Below the pieces are notes generated by a model. That model was not told the DNA's origin. It did no database searches and was given only the letters and a program-made list of their open reading frames with translations. Positions 17,621-27,197 of a stretch of 64,000 bases of DNA are shown one piece after another. The stretch lies in NCBI RefSeq assembly GCF_038446955.1, contig NZ_CP151803.1, positions 1,054,001 through 1,118,000 of the forward strand, written 5' to 3'. Source of the stretch: Pedobacter sp. FW305-3-2-15-E-R2A2 (GTDB taxonomy: Bacteria; Bacteroidota; Bacteroidia; Sphingobacteriales; Sphingobacteriaceae). The translations under genes were made by a program, and so were the position numbers. Position 1 is the first letter of the stretch. The number at the start of each line of letters is the position of its first letter.

Positions 17621-18592
17621 ATGAGAAAATTAATTATATCAAGTTTAGTACTGTTGTCGAGCCTGGGGGCCTGTCAGCAAAAGCAATCATCAGGTACAAC
17701 TATTAAAAGTCAAGACAAGAACATGGATCAGAAAATGCTGGATATTTATAAGCAGGTAAAAACATATGATTACAATCCCTGGTATGAAGTAGAATTCAGT
17801 CAGGATGCTTGTGGCTATGAAATTTTAATCAATGACGTGCCCCTGCACCGTTATTTATTGTTTGGTAGTGCCAATGAGCAACGCATTCAGGTCAATGATC
17901 ATATCCTGACAAGCGGTAAGCAGGAGATTACCATACGGTTGTTTCCACCCCAGCTTTCAGACGATAGCTGGTCGCCGACATTTGTTGATGCGACTAAGTT
18001 TACGATAAAAGTACTTCATCGCAAGCCTGAGGCTTCTTTGGAAGATTATAAACAGGTTTTTGAATTCAGTACGCCCAATAAACCCGGAACAGAAAATTTC
18101 CTGGCCAGCGGGCAAAAAGTTTTTGAATTTAAAGGATCTTTTGATGCAGAGGTTCCTTATCAATTGGAAGGATGGCGCAATTCCAAAGATTTGAGTAAGG
18201 AGAATCAGGACGAATTATTGAAAGAAGCGGTTGCCGCGTATAACAATTTCAGAAACGTGCTGATCAAAAAAGACGTGAATGCATATGCCGCACTGATGTA
18301 TGATAAAGAACTGGAACTGGCAAAAGCTTTTTACTGGGATACTCCTGAAGACTCTAAAGAACGCTGGGATGAAATGAGTGGTACAGTCCGCGAAAAAAGA
18401 GAAATCCTGCCATTAAAAGATTTTAAAATGGTATTGTATGCAGGTGGGAAAGTACTTGCATTACAGCCTACAAGCGAAATGTATAAGGATTACTTATCTG
18501 CCATTCATGCCCAGACTGAAGAGGACGATATTCAGGTTTCCTTCCTGCTCCATAAAAAGGCAGGTAGTAATGAACTGACACCGATACGGTAA
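17621..18592 (+). CDS. Lipoprotein, candidate immunity protein for the large protein
   Basis: The 323-residue product has a signal peptide and lipobox LGAC (Cys 18). The mature part has a beta-rich N-terminal domain (about 45-145) and a second domain (about 190-320) that begins with a helix and looks NTF2-like. It shares with the lipoprotein at 10735 an export signal, a polar linker and a position right after a candidate effector. A self-protection role is inferred; no family name is recognised. The gene is closed off by the strong terminator at 18602. Confidence 0.6.
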   Translation: MRKLIISSLVLLSSLGACQQKQSSGTTIKSQDKNMDQKMLDIYKQVKTYDYNPWYEVEFSQDACGYEILINDVPLHRYLLFGSANEQRIQVNDHILTSGKQEITIRLFPPQLSDDSWSPTFVDATKFTIKVLHRKPEASLEDYKQVFEFSTPNKPGTENFLASGQKVFEFKGSFDAEVPYQLEGWRNSKDLSKENQDELLKEAVAAYNNFRNVLIKKDVNAYAALMYDKELELAKAFYWDTPEDSKERWDEMSGTVREKREILPLKDFKMVLYAGGKVLALQPTSEMYKDYLSAIHAQTEEDDIQVSFLLHKKAGSNELTPIR

Positions 18593-18601
18593 CAACGATT
18601 A

Positions 18602-18639
18602 AAATAAGCCCTGAAACCCGGTTTCAGGGCTTATTTTTT
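18602..18639 (+). terminator. Rho-independent terminator ending the VgrG cluster
   Basis: A stem of about 15 bp (AAATAAGCCCTGAAA with TTTCAGGGCTTATTT) with a 5-base loop is followed by T run 18634-18639. It marks the end of the cluster and separates it from the NlpC/P60 gene. Confidence 0.88.
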
Positions 18640-18775
18640 GCCGGACAAAGACTTCCTGCATAGTTTAGATATCCCGGTAGTAAGTTCAGGGGGCTTTTCA
18701 AAAAAAATCAATTAGGAGTAATTGTAATAATCACACAGTTATGCTTATTTTTATAGCGCCAGACTAACTTATCAT

Positions 18776-19558
18776 ATGGGACAAGAATATGGAATTTGCC
18801 GGGTAGCAGTAGCTCCCCTACGGACTGAAGCCTCAGACAAGGCCGAAATCAGTTCCCAATTGCTTTTTGGAGATCATGTTGAGGTTCTTGAAAAAAAGGA
18901 GAAATGGTGGCTGATCTATAATGCGTATGACGGATATGAGGGTTGGATGGATTTTAGACAGCTCAGTAAACTGTCTCTTGAACAGTACGCTAAAAATCAT
19001 GATTGTGACCATGTGGTTCCTGCCGAGCTGGCAAGTATTGTGATTGACGAGGCGGGTAGTAAATATTTTTTATCTCCTGGAAGTAATCTTCCATTGCTGG
19101 AAGAGGGCTTCTGCTCCCTTGGCTCCGAAAAATTCATGGTAATGTTTACTCCAAAAAAAATCAGCACTTTTTACACTGCGGATGACGTGATCAATAATGC
19201 GTTGTTTTTTCAAAATGTACCTTACCTCTGGGGTGGCAGAAACCTCTTTGGAATGGACTGTTCCGGATTTGTTCAAATCGTCTTTAAATTAAACGGGATC
19301 CAATTGAAACGGGATGCCTGGCAGCAGGCGGAACAAGGTTCAGATGTTAATTTTCTGCCCGAAGTGAAAGCCGGAGATGTTGCTTTTTTTGATAATGATG
19401 AAGGCAGAATTACCCATGTTGGCATCATGTTGAATGCAAATGAAATTATTCATGCTTCAGGGAAGGTAAGGATCGATCCAATAGATGATCAGGGCATTTA
19501 TAACATCGAACTGGGGAAATATACCCATCACCTGCGAATCATAAAGCGCTTTATATAA
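18776..19558 (+). CDS. SH3b-NlpC/P60 cysteine peptidase (C40)
   Basis: This 260-residue peptidoglycan gamma-D-Glu-diamino-acid endopeptidase homologue has an SH3b-like N-terminal domain (about 8-60) and a second small beta domain (about 75-130). The C-terminal NlpC/P60 domain has predicted catalytic Cys162 (MDCSGF), His214 (THVGIM) and a third polar residue His226 (IIHASG). The layout resembles Bacillus YkfC-type enzymes, which cut murein peptides during recycling. No signal peptide is visible, which fits a cytoplasmic recycling enzyme or delivery by another route. It lies after the VgrG cluster but behind a terminator and a 180-base gap, so it is probably a separate unit. Confidence 0.85.
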   Translation: MGQEYGICRVAVAPLRTEASDKAEISSQLLFGDHVEVLEKKEKWWLIYNAYDGYEGWMDFRQLSKLSLEQYAKNHDCDHVVPAELASIVIDEAGSKYFLSPGSNLPLLEEGFCSLGSEKFMVMFTPKKISTFYTADDVINNALFFQNVPYLWGGRNLFGMDCSGFVQIVFKLNGIQLKRDAWQQAEQGSDVNFLPEVKAGDVAFFDNDEGRITHVGIMLNANEIIHASGKVRIDPIDDQGIYNIELGKYTHHLRIIKRFI

Positions 19559-19575
19559 AGCTGACTATTGCGCTA

Positions 19576-20052
19576 TTATGCCCCTTCGACGACACATTGT
19601 GGCTGATGCTTTACGGGGAAATTACATGAATTGGCGATAAAACACATTTTATGGGCTTGTTCGTGTAATGAATTGGCTTTGTCAATATCGGCTTTATTGG
19701 TAATGGTGACTACAGGATTTAGGGTTACTTCAGTAAAGCGACCACTTCCGTTAGGCTCTTCGATCATGATGCCCACTGCATTATCTTTATAATCCATGAC
19801 GATGATGTCGTTCTGTGAGCATAAATGAAGGTACCAAAGCATGTGGCAGGAAGAAAGAGAAGAAACCAGGAGGTCTTCAGGATTGTGTTTGGTTTTATCG
19901 CCTAAAAATGCGGAATCTGATGAACCGGAAAGGTCTGCTTTATTTTCAATTGAAATCACATAGTTCCGATCATAAGAGCGGTAATCCATTGTTCCGGATC
20001 CTTTATTCCCTGTCCAGGTAAGTGCGGTTTTGTATTGATGTTCTTTAGCCAT
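19576..20052 (-). CDS. OsmC family peroxiredoxin-like protein
   Basis: The 158-residue product matches OsmC/Ohr-type thiol peroxidases that reduce organic hydroperoxides. The two expected cysteines are present: one in SSLSSCHMLWYL (about 70), at the start of the long helix, and one in CFIANSCNFPV near the C-terminus. The N-terminal strand YKTALTWTGNKGSGT and NPEDLLVSSLSSC are typical. It is transcribed opposite to the NlpC gene, with 17 bases between the stops and no strong hairpin between them. Confidence 0.88.
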   Translation of the reverse strand: MAKEHQYKTALTWTGNKGSGTMDYRSYDRNYVISIENKADLSGSSDSAFLGDKTKHNPEDLLVSSLSSCHMLWYLHLCSQNDIIVMDYKDNAVGIMIEEPNGSGRFTEVTLNPVVTITNKADIDKANSLHEQAHKMCFIANSCNFPVKHQPQCVVEGA

Positions 20053-20125
20053 GATCTGTCCTTTGTTTACACCAATTTAAACAATCTTCTTTTCCTTTTC
20101 TTAGTTTTTTTGAAAGTAAATGGCA

Positions 20126-21022
20126 TTATTTTGATTCCCAGATCATTACTTGTCTGTCGTCACCTGTAGAAATTAAGTAATGGCCGTCTTCGCTCCAGAT
20201 CAACTTGTTGATGGAATGGAAATGTCCCTGGGTATTCTTTTCCAGGCTTAGGATCTTGTATAGTTTAAAATCCTCTGCTCCCCAGAGTTTAATGCCTTTA
20301 TCCTGACTGCAAGTGGCAAAATATGGCTTTGTAGGGTGGAAAGCAATCGCATAAATGCTGAACATATGTGCGGCGACGCTATTGATCAGCTCATATTGAG
20401 GCAGGTTCCATACTTTCAGCTGGGCATCTCTGCTGCCAGAGATGAGGTAATTTCCAGTAGGGGAGTATTGCAATGCAGTAATGGGTAATTTGTGTGCGGA
20501 TAACTCCCGTATCATACTATAATCTTCGGAATGATAAATCCGGATGACTCCATCTTTTCCACCCAATGCAATTTCCTTTTCATCGTTACTCAAAGCAATG
20601 GAACGCACCGTCTGTGGAATGATTGGGAAATGATACAATAAAGAGAAATCTGTTAAAGACCAAACGGCAAGCAATCCATCTTCTCCCGTACTAATCAGTT
20701 CATTTTTGTAAGCAATGGTTTTTAAATCAAAGACTCCTTTTTGGTGAAAGCTTAATGTAGCGGTTATTTTTTCTTCATCGAGGTTAAAGACCAGAATCAG
20801 TCCACTACGCTGCGCAATAAATAACAGATTTCCGTAGCGGTGCAAAGCATAAACAGAGCTTTGCACCGGAACAAGAACTTTTACAAAACTCATCGTTTCC
20901 AATGACCATTCTACTACGCCTTTATCATTTCCTGCACTAAAGAACGTGTCTTTTTTAGGGGAATTGGCCAGGGCGTAAATGGGGTTTTGGTGACCGTTAA
21001 GGGTATGTAAGTGTTGCAGCAT
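20126..21022 (-). CDS. WD40 repeat protein, seven-bladed propeller
   Basis: The 298-residue product consists almost entirely of WD40 units. Seven blade ends can be counted (VVEWSL, LILVFNL, LLAVWSL, VIRIYHS, QLKVWNL, GIKLWGA, QVMIWES), which makes one closed propeller with no other domain and no signal peptide. Such proteins act as scaffolds. The gene starts only 7 bases after hisIE on the same strand and is probably read through from the histidine operon. A link to histidine synthesis is not known to me. Confidence 0.85.
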   Translation of the reverse strand: MLQHLHTLNGHQNPIYALANSPKKDTFFSAGNDKGVVEWSLETMSFVKVLVPVQSSVYALHRYGNLLFIAQRSGLILVFNLDEEKITATLSFHQKGVFDLKTIAYKNELISTGEDGLLAVWSLTDFSLLYHFPIIPQTVRSIALSNDEKEIALGGKDGVIRIYHSEDYSMIRELSAHKLPITALQYSPTGNYLISGSRDAQLKVWNLPQYELINSVAAHMFSIYAIAFHPTKPYFATCSQDKGIKLWGAEDFKLYKILSLEKNTQGHFHSINKLIWSEDGHYLISTGDDRQVMIWESK

Positions 21023-21029
21023 GTATGAT

Positions 21030-21620
21030 TTATTTGCGGTGTCTTTTTTCCAGGTTTTGTGCGATTTCAGTCAGGCTTTTTCCCTTTTCTCTCAATAGTA
21101 CCAGCAGGTGGAAAATAAGGTCTGAGCTTTCATTTACAAAATCTTCGTCAGTTTCATTCAGTGCCGCGATTACGGTTTCTACACCCTCTTCACCCACTTT
21201 CTGAGCAATTTTGTTTAAGCCTTTCTGACGAAGTTTATTGACATAAGATTCCTCAGAGGGATTTTTATACCGGTCGGAAATAATGCTTTCCAGCTCAAAA
21301 AGGAAGTTCTGATTGTAATCTGTTTTAAAACAGCTTCTGCTACCTGTATGGCAGGTTGGGCCTACCGGACTTGCTTTAATTAAAATCGTATCCCGGTCAC
21401 AATCGATATGTGTTTCTTTTACAAAGAGGAAGTTCCCACTTTCTTCACCCTTGGTCCACAGGCGGTTTTTAGACCTCGAGAAAAAGGTCACCTTGCCTTC
21501 TTCCTGAGTTTTCGTCCATGCTTCCTGGTTCATGTAGCCCAGCATTAAAACTTCCAGGGTCTGTTCATCCTGTATAATTACAGGGACCAGCCCATCCGTT
21601 TTTTCAAAATCTATATTCAT
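21030..21620 (-). CDS. hisIE: Bifunctional phosphoribosyl-AMP cyclohydrolase / phosphoribosyl-ATP pyrophosphatase
   Basis: A 196-residue fusion carries out histidine steps 2 and 3. The N-terminal HisI part (about 1-105) has the metal-binding [12 protein letters not shown] and the [11 protein letters not shown] cysteine motif. The C-terminal HisE part (about 108-196) has the helical [17 protein letters not shown] core. Its start overlaps the hisF stop by 4 bases (ATGA type), so translation is coupled. Confidence 0.95.
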   Translation of the reverse strand: MNIDFEKTDGLVPVIIQDEQTLEVLMLGYMNQEAWTKTQEEGKVTFFSRSKNRLWTKGEESGNFLFVKETHIDCDRDTILIKASPVGPTCHTGSRSCFKTDYNQNFLFELESIISDRYKNPSEESYVNKLRQKGLNKIAQKVGEEGVETVIAALNETDEDFVNESSDLIFHLLVLLREKGKSLTEIAQNLEKRHRK

Positions 21621-22372
21621 AACCTTACAGGTATATTGTGGTATTTTAATTTTTGTTTAAGGTCGGGGATGGGGATTTCACCGAAGTGGAATACCGAAGC
21701 CGCAAGGGCTGCATCAACGCCTGTTTTTTCGAAGACTTCAATGAAATGTTCTACCTTTCCAGCACCACCGGAGGCAATGACAGGGATATTGATCATTTGG
21801 GTAATGGTATTCAGCAGACCACAGTCAAAACCTTGTTTAGTACCGTCATGGTCCATTGAAGTCAGCAGAATTTCTCCTGCACCCAGGCTTTCTGCCTTGC
21901 GGATCCAGTCTTCGGTTTCCAATTCCGTAATGAGCCTTCCTCCGTTGAGGTGCACCATATTTCGGCCTTCTACCAACTTCGTATCTACCGCTACCACGAC
22001 GAACTGTACACCAAAATTTCGGGCTAGTTCTTCAATTAATTCCGGGTTCTTTACTGCGGCGGAGTTGATACTGATCTTATCTGCACCTGCATTTAGCAAG
22101 GCTTCGGCGTCCTGCACAGTGGTGATTCCGCCTCCGATGGTAAAAGGAATGTTCAGCTGACGGGCAACTGACTTTACCATTTCTATCATCGTTTTGCGGC
22201 GCTCATGTGTGGCAGTAATGTCGAGGAACACCAGCTCGTCTGCTCCCTGCTGTGCATATTGCCAGGCCAGTTCTACCGGATCACCTGCATCTTTAAGGTC
22301 AATGAAATTAACTCCTTTAACGGTTCTGCCATCTTTAACATCCAGACATGGAATGATACGTTTGCTCAGCAT
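21617..22372 (-). CDS. hisF: Imidazole glycerol phosphate synthase, cyclase subunit
   Basis: This 251-residue TIM barrel converts PRFAR plus ammonia to IGP and AICAR. It shows the opening [19 protein letters not shown] with the catalytic Asp, and the second phosphate-binding half [13 protein letters not shown]. It works with HisH, encoded two genes upstream. Complete, standard length. Confidence 0.97.
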   Translation of the reverse strand: MLSKRIIPCLDVKDGRTVKGVNFIDLKDAGDPVELAWQYAQQGADELVFLDITATHERRKTMIEMVKSVARQLNIPFTIGGGITTVQDAEALLNAGADKISINSAAVKNPELIEELARNFGVQFVVVAVDTKLVEGRNMVHLNGGRLITELETEDWIRKAESLGAGEILLTSMDHDGTKQGFDCGLLNTITQMINIPVIASGGAGKVEHFIEVFEKTGVDAALAASVFHFGEIPIPDLKQKLKYHNIPVRL

Positions 22373-22376
22373 TGGC

Positions 22377-23126
22377 TTAAAGGGAGGTCATTTGCTTCAG
22401 ATTCCAGTCTTTGATCTCGTCAATAGAGATTCTGTTTTCATAGATGGCTTTGCCCACTACCACAGAACGAATGTCTAATTTAGCCAGCTCTTCGATGTCT
22501 TCCATCGAACTGATTCCACCTGAAGCGATCAGTTTAATGAAAGGAGAGTGTTCCAATAGTTTCTTATATAAATCCACTGCTGCTCCGCCCAGTTTGCCGT
22601 CTTTGTTAATGTCTGTACACAGGAACCTGAAAAATCCAAGCTGTAAACATTTGTCAACATAGTCCATCAGTTTAATAGGTGAGCTTTCCATCCAGCCGGA
22701 ATATTTGATCACTTCATCCAAAACATCAATCGCAATCACGATTCTGTTGGCATAATCATATTTTTTACCTACTTCTTTGCTCAGCTCGGCAAGGAAATCA
22801 GGGTTTGTGATTGCCTGGGTACCTACAATAACCCGGTGTATTCCGGCATCCAGTAAGTTTGTTACTTGTTCAATTGTCCGGATACCGCCGCCGTACTGTA
22901 CGCGCATATCTGTTTTACTGATGATTTCAAACAATGCTTTTTGATTGCTAAAGTCACCTTTTGCACCATTTAAGTCAATTATATGGATGAATTCTGTACC
23001 ATTAGAGCGGTAGGTTTCAATCATTTCGGCGATGGAAACATCATATTCAGTTTTCTGGTTATAGTCACCTTCTCTCAGGCGAACCACTTTTCCATCTAAA
23101 ATATCAATTGCGGGGATAATGTACAT
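22377..23126 (-). CDS. hisA: ProFAR isomerase
   Basis: This 249-residue TIM barrel is homologous to HisF. It opens with [20 protein letters not shown], with the catalytic Asp, and has the half-barrel repeats VQYGGGIRT and LIASGGISS. It catalyses the Amadori isomerisation of ProFAR to PRFAR. Four bases separate it from hisF. Confidence 0.97.
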   Translation of the reverse strand: MYIIPAIDILDGKVVRLREGDYNQKTEYDVSIAEMIETYRSNGTEFIHIIDLNGAKGDFSNQKALFEIISKTDMRVQYGGGIRTIEQVTNLLDAGIHRVIVGTQAITNPDFLAELSKEVGKKYDYANRIVIAIDVLDEVIKYSGWMESSPIKLMDYVDKCLQLGFFRFLCTDINKDGKLGGAAVDLYKKLLEHSPFIKLIASGGISSMEDIEELAKLDIRSVVVGKAIYENRISIDEIKDWNLKQMTSL

Positions 23127-23127
23127 C

Positions 23128-23721
23128 TTACTGTTTTAAGTTTGAAAAATTCTTTAATAAATGCTCTCCGGCGATACCGGATTTCTCCGGGTGGAACTGC
23201 ACACCATAGAAATTATCTTTATGTATTGCTGCAGAAAATGGCATCCCATAATTTGCAGTCGCAATATCAAAAGTAGGGTTATATTCAATAAAGTACGAAT
23301 GGACAAAGTAAAATTGTGTCAGGTTTTCAACACCTTCAAACAAGGAATTGTTTTTGTGATCAATGTTATTCCATCCCATGTGCGGAATTTTAATCCCCTG
23401 ATCCTTATTGAATAACCTCGTTTGTAAAGGGAAAATGTTCATCATCGTGGCATCTCCTTCTTCAGAATGGGCGGTGAGGAGTTGCATACCTACACAAATG
23501 CCCAGGACTGGTTTTTTTAATGCCTTAATTGGCTCCACCAATCCTGTATCTTCCAGTTTTTTCATGGCTGCACCGGCATGACCGACTCCGGGAATAATGA
23601 TGTGGGTATATTTCTCCAGATCGGCTTCGGTATTGACCATTCCGTAAGGAAGGTGTTGTCTTTCCAGGGCCGAAGTCAGAGAGAAGATGTTACCAGCACC
23701 ATAGTTTACAATTCCAATCAT
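23128..23721 (-). CDS. hisH: Imidazole glycerol phosphate synthase, glutaminase subunit
   Basis: This 197-residue class I glutamine amidotransferase has its nucleophile in LGICVGMQLL and the triad His/Glu in VQFHPEKSG. It feeds ammonia to HisF. The start codon shares one base with the hisB stop (TAATG). Complete. Confidence 0.97.
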   Translation of the reverse strand: MIGIVNYGAGNIFSLTSALERQHLPYGMVNTEADLEKYTHIIIPGVGHAGAAMKKLEDTGLVEPIKALKKPVLGICVGMQLLTAHSEEGDATMMNIFPLQTRLFNKDQGIKIPHMGWNNIDHKNNSLFEGVENLTQFYFVHSYFIEYNPTFDIATANYGMPFSAAIHKDNFYGVQFHPEKSGIAGEHLLKNFSNLKQ

Positions 23722-24854
23722 TACAATACGCCTTTAGTACTCGGTAAGACTAATTTCTCTGCATCACGTTTAATCGCCATCTTGATCGCTTTTGCAAAAG
23801 CTTTGAAGATCGATTCAATTTTATGGTGTTCATTTTCCCCTTCTGCTTTGATGTTCAGGTTAGATTTTGAAGCATCACTAAAAGATTTAAAGAAGTGGTA
23901 GAACATTTCTGTGGGCATGTCGCCCACCATTTCGCGTTTAAAATCTGCATCCCAAACGATCCAGTTTCTTCCGCCGAAGTCAATAGCTGCCTGTGCCAGA
24001 CAATCGTCCATTGGTAAGCAGAAACCATAACGTTCCAATCCTAATTTATTGCCGATTGCTTTGGCAAAAGCCTCGCCAAGGGCGATCCCTGTATCTTCAA
24101 TGGTATGGTGTTCATCGATGTGAAGATCGCCATTCGTTTTAATTTTCAGGTCAATACTGCCATGACGGGCGATCTGATCGAGCATGTGATTGAAGAAGTT
24201 CAGGCCTGTATCAATCTCTGCTTTTCCGGTGCCATCAAGATCAATATCAATGCTGATTTTAGTCTCATTGGTATTTCTTTCATGATGCACTGTTCTCGTT
24301 CCTGCCTTTAACATCGTGTAGATGTCTTCCCAGTTTTGCGTCCGTAAAGCGATGACCTCTGAAAGCGTTTCTATTTTATCCAGGTTCTCATTTGCGCCCA
24401 GGTCCAGGTTGTTCGACAACCAGATTGCTTTTGCACCCAGGTTTTTTGCCAAGACTACATCATTGATCCTGTCGCCGATGACAAATGAGTTTTTCATATC
24501 GTATCCTTCTTCCAGAAAATGCAGCAGCAGGCCAGTATTGGGCTTGCGTGTTGGCGCATTCTGATGGGCAAAGGTTTTATCAATGATCACTTCACTGAAC
24601 ACGACACCTTCATTGGCAAAGGTTTTCATGACGAAATTATGTACCGGCCAAAAGTTTTGTTCCGGATGTGAATCCGTTCCCAGTCCGTCCTGATTGGTTA
24701 CCATAACCAGGTCAAAATCCAGTTCTTTTGCGATCTTGGAAAGATAATAAAGCGAGCGGGGGTAGAATTCCAGCTTTTCAAAAGAGTCGATTTGCTCATC
24801 AGCGGGTTCCGTAATCAGCGTGCCGTCTCTGTCAATAAATAATACTTTCTTCAT
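23721..24854 (-). CDS. hisB: Bifunctional histidinol-phosphatase / imidazoleglycerol-phosphate dehydratase
   Basis: This 377-residue fusion has an N-terminal HAD phosphatase (about 1-165) with nucleophile motif FIDRDGTLI and the Zn-loop cysteine/histidine equivalents reduced to a short loop ([14 protein letters not shown]). The C-terminal IGP dehydratase (about 185-377) has the metal-binding [16 protein letters not shown] and ENEHHKIES motifs. The two-domain form is also known from enterobacteria and is usual in Bacteroidota. It overlaps hisH by one base. Confidence 0.95.
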   Translation of the reverse strand: MKKVLFIDRDGTLITEPADEQIDSFEKLEFYPRSLYYLSKIAKELDFDLVMVTNQDGLGTDSHPEQNFWPVHNFVMKTFANEGVVFSEVIIDKTFAHQNAPTRKPNTGLLLHFLEEGYDMKNSFVIGDRINDVVLAKNLGAKAIWLSNNLDLGANENLDKIETLSEVIALRTQNWEDIYTMLKAGTRTVHHERNTNETKISIDIDLDGTGKAEIDTGLNFFNHMLDQIARHGSIDLKIKTNGDLHIDEHHTIEDTGIALGEAFAKAIGNKLGLERYGFCLPMDDCLAQAAIDFGGRNWIVWDADFKREMVGDMPTEMFYHFFKSFSDASKSNLNIKAEGENEHHKIESIFKAFAKAIKMAIKRDAEKLVLPSTKGVL

Positions 24855-24857
24855 GGT

Positions 24858-25904
24858 TTAGTGGTTAAGCGATTTTAAGGCTTCTAAGAGAATTTGGTTT
24901 TCCTGGGTGGTTCCTATCGTGATTCTAAGGCATCCTTCACAAAGGGTTACTTTAGAACGGTCTCTGACAATGATGCCTTGTTCTACCAATGCGTCGTAAG
25001 TTTTTAACGCATCAATGACTTCAATTAGTATAAAGTTGGCATCCGAAGGGTAAACTTTTTTCACGAGTGGGAGCTGGGCTAATTCCTGGCTCAGGCTGTC
25101 TCTTTCTGAGACGGTTACCTTGATCCATTCGTTTACCTGTCCGATGTTTTCCAGCGCCTTTAAAGCAAGGTCTTGTGTTGCCTGATTGATGTTGTAAGGT
25201 GGTTTTACCTTATTAAGGATATCAATTACCGGACGGGCGGCAAAAGCCATTCCCAAACGAAGTGCGGCAAGTCCCCAGGCTTTAGAAAATGTTTGCAAAA
25301 TAACCAGGTTAGGATACTCCGTTAGTTCCGGAATAAAGGTCCTTTGTTTTGCGTAATTGATATAGGCTTCGTCAATGATGACCAGGCCGTTAAAATTGGC
25401 TAAAACTGTTTCTATGTCAGTCCGGATAATGGAGTTTCCGGTCGGATTGTTTGGCGAGCAGATGAAGATCAGTTTCGTGTTTTCGTCGATTGCCTCAGCT
25501 ACCTTTTCCAGGTCCAGCTGGAAGCTTGGAAGCAGGTTTACTTTGCGGACTTCAACATTGTTGATATTGGCTGAAACTTCGTACATGCCATAAGTTGGAG
25601 GAAGAATGATCACATTGTCTTTTCCTGGTTCGCAAAAGGCGCGAAACAGAAGGTCAATGGCTTCATCGCTTCCATTTCCAAGGAAGGTGTTTTCTATCGG
25701 TACGCCTTTGATTTTACTCAGCGCATCTTTAAGGTCGAGCTGTAAGGGATCAGGGTATCTGTTGAAATTCTGATCCAGCGGAGAGCCATATCCATTCTCG
25801 TTTGCATCTAAAAAAACGCTTGCTTGTCCTTTATATTCATCTCTCGCGGTAGAGTAAGGGCGGAGATTTTTGATGTTTTCCCGTTGTAAGTTATTGATAT
25901 CCAT
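24858..25904 (-). CDS. hisC: Histidinol-phosphate aminotransferase
   Basis: This 348-residue class II PLP aminotransferase has its Schiff-base lysine in TFSKAWGLAALRLG and the substrate and PLP motifs FICSPNNPTGN and IIDEAYINY intact. It lies between hisB and hisD with gaps of 1-3 bases. Confidence 0.96.
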   Translation of the reverse strand: MDINNLQRENIKNLRPYSTARDEYKGQASVFLDANENGYGSPLDQNFNRYPDPLQLDLKDALSKIKGVPIENTFLGNGSDEAIDLLFRAFCEPGKDNVIILPPTYGMYEVSANINNVEVRKVNLLPSFQLDLEKVAEAIDENTKLIFICSPNNPTGNSIIRTDIETVLANFNGLVIIDEAYINYAKQRTFIPELTEYPNLVILQTFSKAWGLAALRLGMAFAARPVIDILNKVKPPYNINQATQDLALKALENIGQVNEWIKVTVSERDSLSQELAQLPLVKKVYPSDANFILIEVIDALKTYDALVEQGIIVRDRSKVTLCEGCLRITIGTTQENQILLEALKSLNH

Positions 25905-25905
25905 C

Positions 25906-27192
25906 TTATGATTTTAAACGAATAGTGATTGCATTCTTGTGTGCCTGCAGGCCTTCGGCTTGCGCCAGGACTTCTACAGTACGTCCTATATTGGTTAAAC
26001 CCTGTTCGGTGATGTGCTGAAAGGTGATCTTTTTAAGGAAAGAATCCAGAGATACTCCTGAATAAGCTTTAGCAAAACCACTGGTGGGGAGGGTATGGTT
26101 GGTTCCTGAAGCATAATCTCCGGCACTCTCCGGAGTCAGGTTGCCCAGAAATACCGAGCCTGCATTGTAGATTAGAGGTATAAGTGACTCAAAACCTGTT
26201 GTTGATAAGATCAGGTGTTCCGGAGCATAGGCGTTGCTGAAGGCCATTCCCTGTTCCAGATTGTCTACCAGTACCGCATAAGAGTTTTCAATTGCTTTTG
26301 CAGCAATGTCTTTTCTTGGAAGGTCCTGAATTTGCAATTCAATCTGTTTTAGGGTATTTTCTATGATTGCTTTGGATGTAGCCACCAGGATGGTCTGGCT
26401 ATCTGTTCCATGTTCTGCCTGCGCCAGTAAATCTGAAGCGATGTAAGCTGGGTTAGCAGTCTCATCTGCAAGCACTAAAACTTCTGAAGGACCTGCTGGC
26501 ATGTCAATGGCCGTCATGGTGGTTGATTGGATAAATTGCTTCGCCTGAGTCACATAACGGTTTCCCGGTCCAAAGATTTTGTATACTTTAGGTACACTTT
26601 CTGTCCCGTAGGCCATGGCAGCAACGGCTTGAGCGCCACCAACCAGATAAATCCGGTCTATGCCTAGCTTTAAGGCGCAATAGGCAAGGTAGCAATTGGT
26701 CTTTCCATCCTTTTGGGGAGGAGAGCAAACTACAATTTCTTTACATCCTGCTAAAACTGCAGGGATACCGAGCATGAGGAAGGTGCTGGGTAAAACGGCT
26801 GTTCCACCAGGAATATAAAGTCCTACACGCTCTATTGCCCTTGATTCGCGCCAGCAGGTCACGCCTGGCATGGTCTCGATCTTGTTTTCTGAGTTGGCCT
26901 GTGCGGCGTGGAAGGCTTTAATATTAGAATATGCGGTGTCAATGGCTTCCTTTTCTGCTGAAGCAATCTCTGCCGCAATGCTTTCGATTTCTGCTCTCCC
27001 GAGGTAGAGTTGTGTTAAGGATACCTGGTCAAACTGTAGCGCATAATCCCGCAAGGCGATGTCACCCTCCGCTTTTACCCGTTCTACGATGTTCTTCACA
27101 CGATCCTGGATGCTGCTATCGTCTTCGAGTTGTCTTAAACAGATTTCTTCAATTTGCTGTTTAGATAAGTCGTTATAACTGTAGGTTTTCAT
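25906..27192 (-). CDS. hisD: Histidinol dehydrogenase
   Basis: This 428-residue NAD- and Zn-dependent enzyme performs the last two oxidations to histidine. Recognisable parts are GLYIPGGTAVLPST, the NAD-binding VGGAQAVAAMAYGT, the metal-site region AEHGTDSQ and the C-terminal SGTNHTLPTSGFA motif with the catalytic Glu-His pair APEHL. Full length. Confidence 0.97.
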   Translation of the reverse strand: MKTYSYNDLSKQQIEEICLRQLEDDSSIQDRVKNIVERVKAEGDIALRDYALQFDQVSLTQLYLGRAEIESIAAEIASAEKEAIDTAYSNIKAFHAAQANSENKIETMPGVTCWRESRAIERVGLYIPGGTAVLPSTFLMLGIPAVLAGCKEIVVCSPPQKDGKTNCYLAYCALKLGIDRIYLVGGAQAVAAMAYGTESVPKVYKIFGPGNRYVTQAKQFIQSTTMTAIDMPAGPSEVLVLADETANPAYIASDLLAQAEHGTDSQTILVATSKAIIENTLKQIELQIQDLPRKDIAAKAIENSYAVLVDNLEQGMAFSNAYAPEHLILSTTGFESLIPLIYNAGSVFLGNLTPESAGDYASGTNHTLPTSGFAKAYSGVSLDSFLKKITFQHITEQGLTNIGRTVEVLAQAEGLQAHKNAITIRLKS

Positions 27193-27197
27193 TATAT

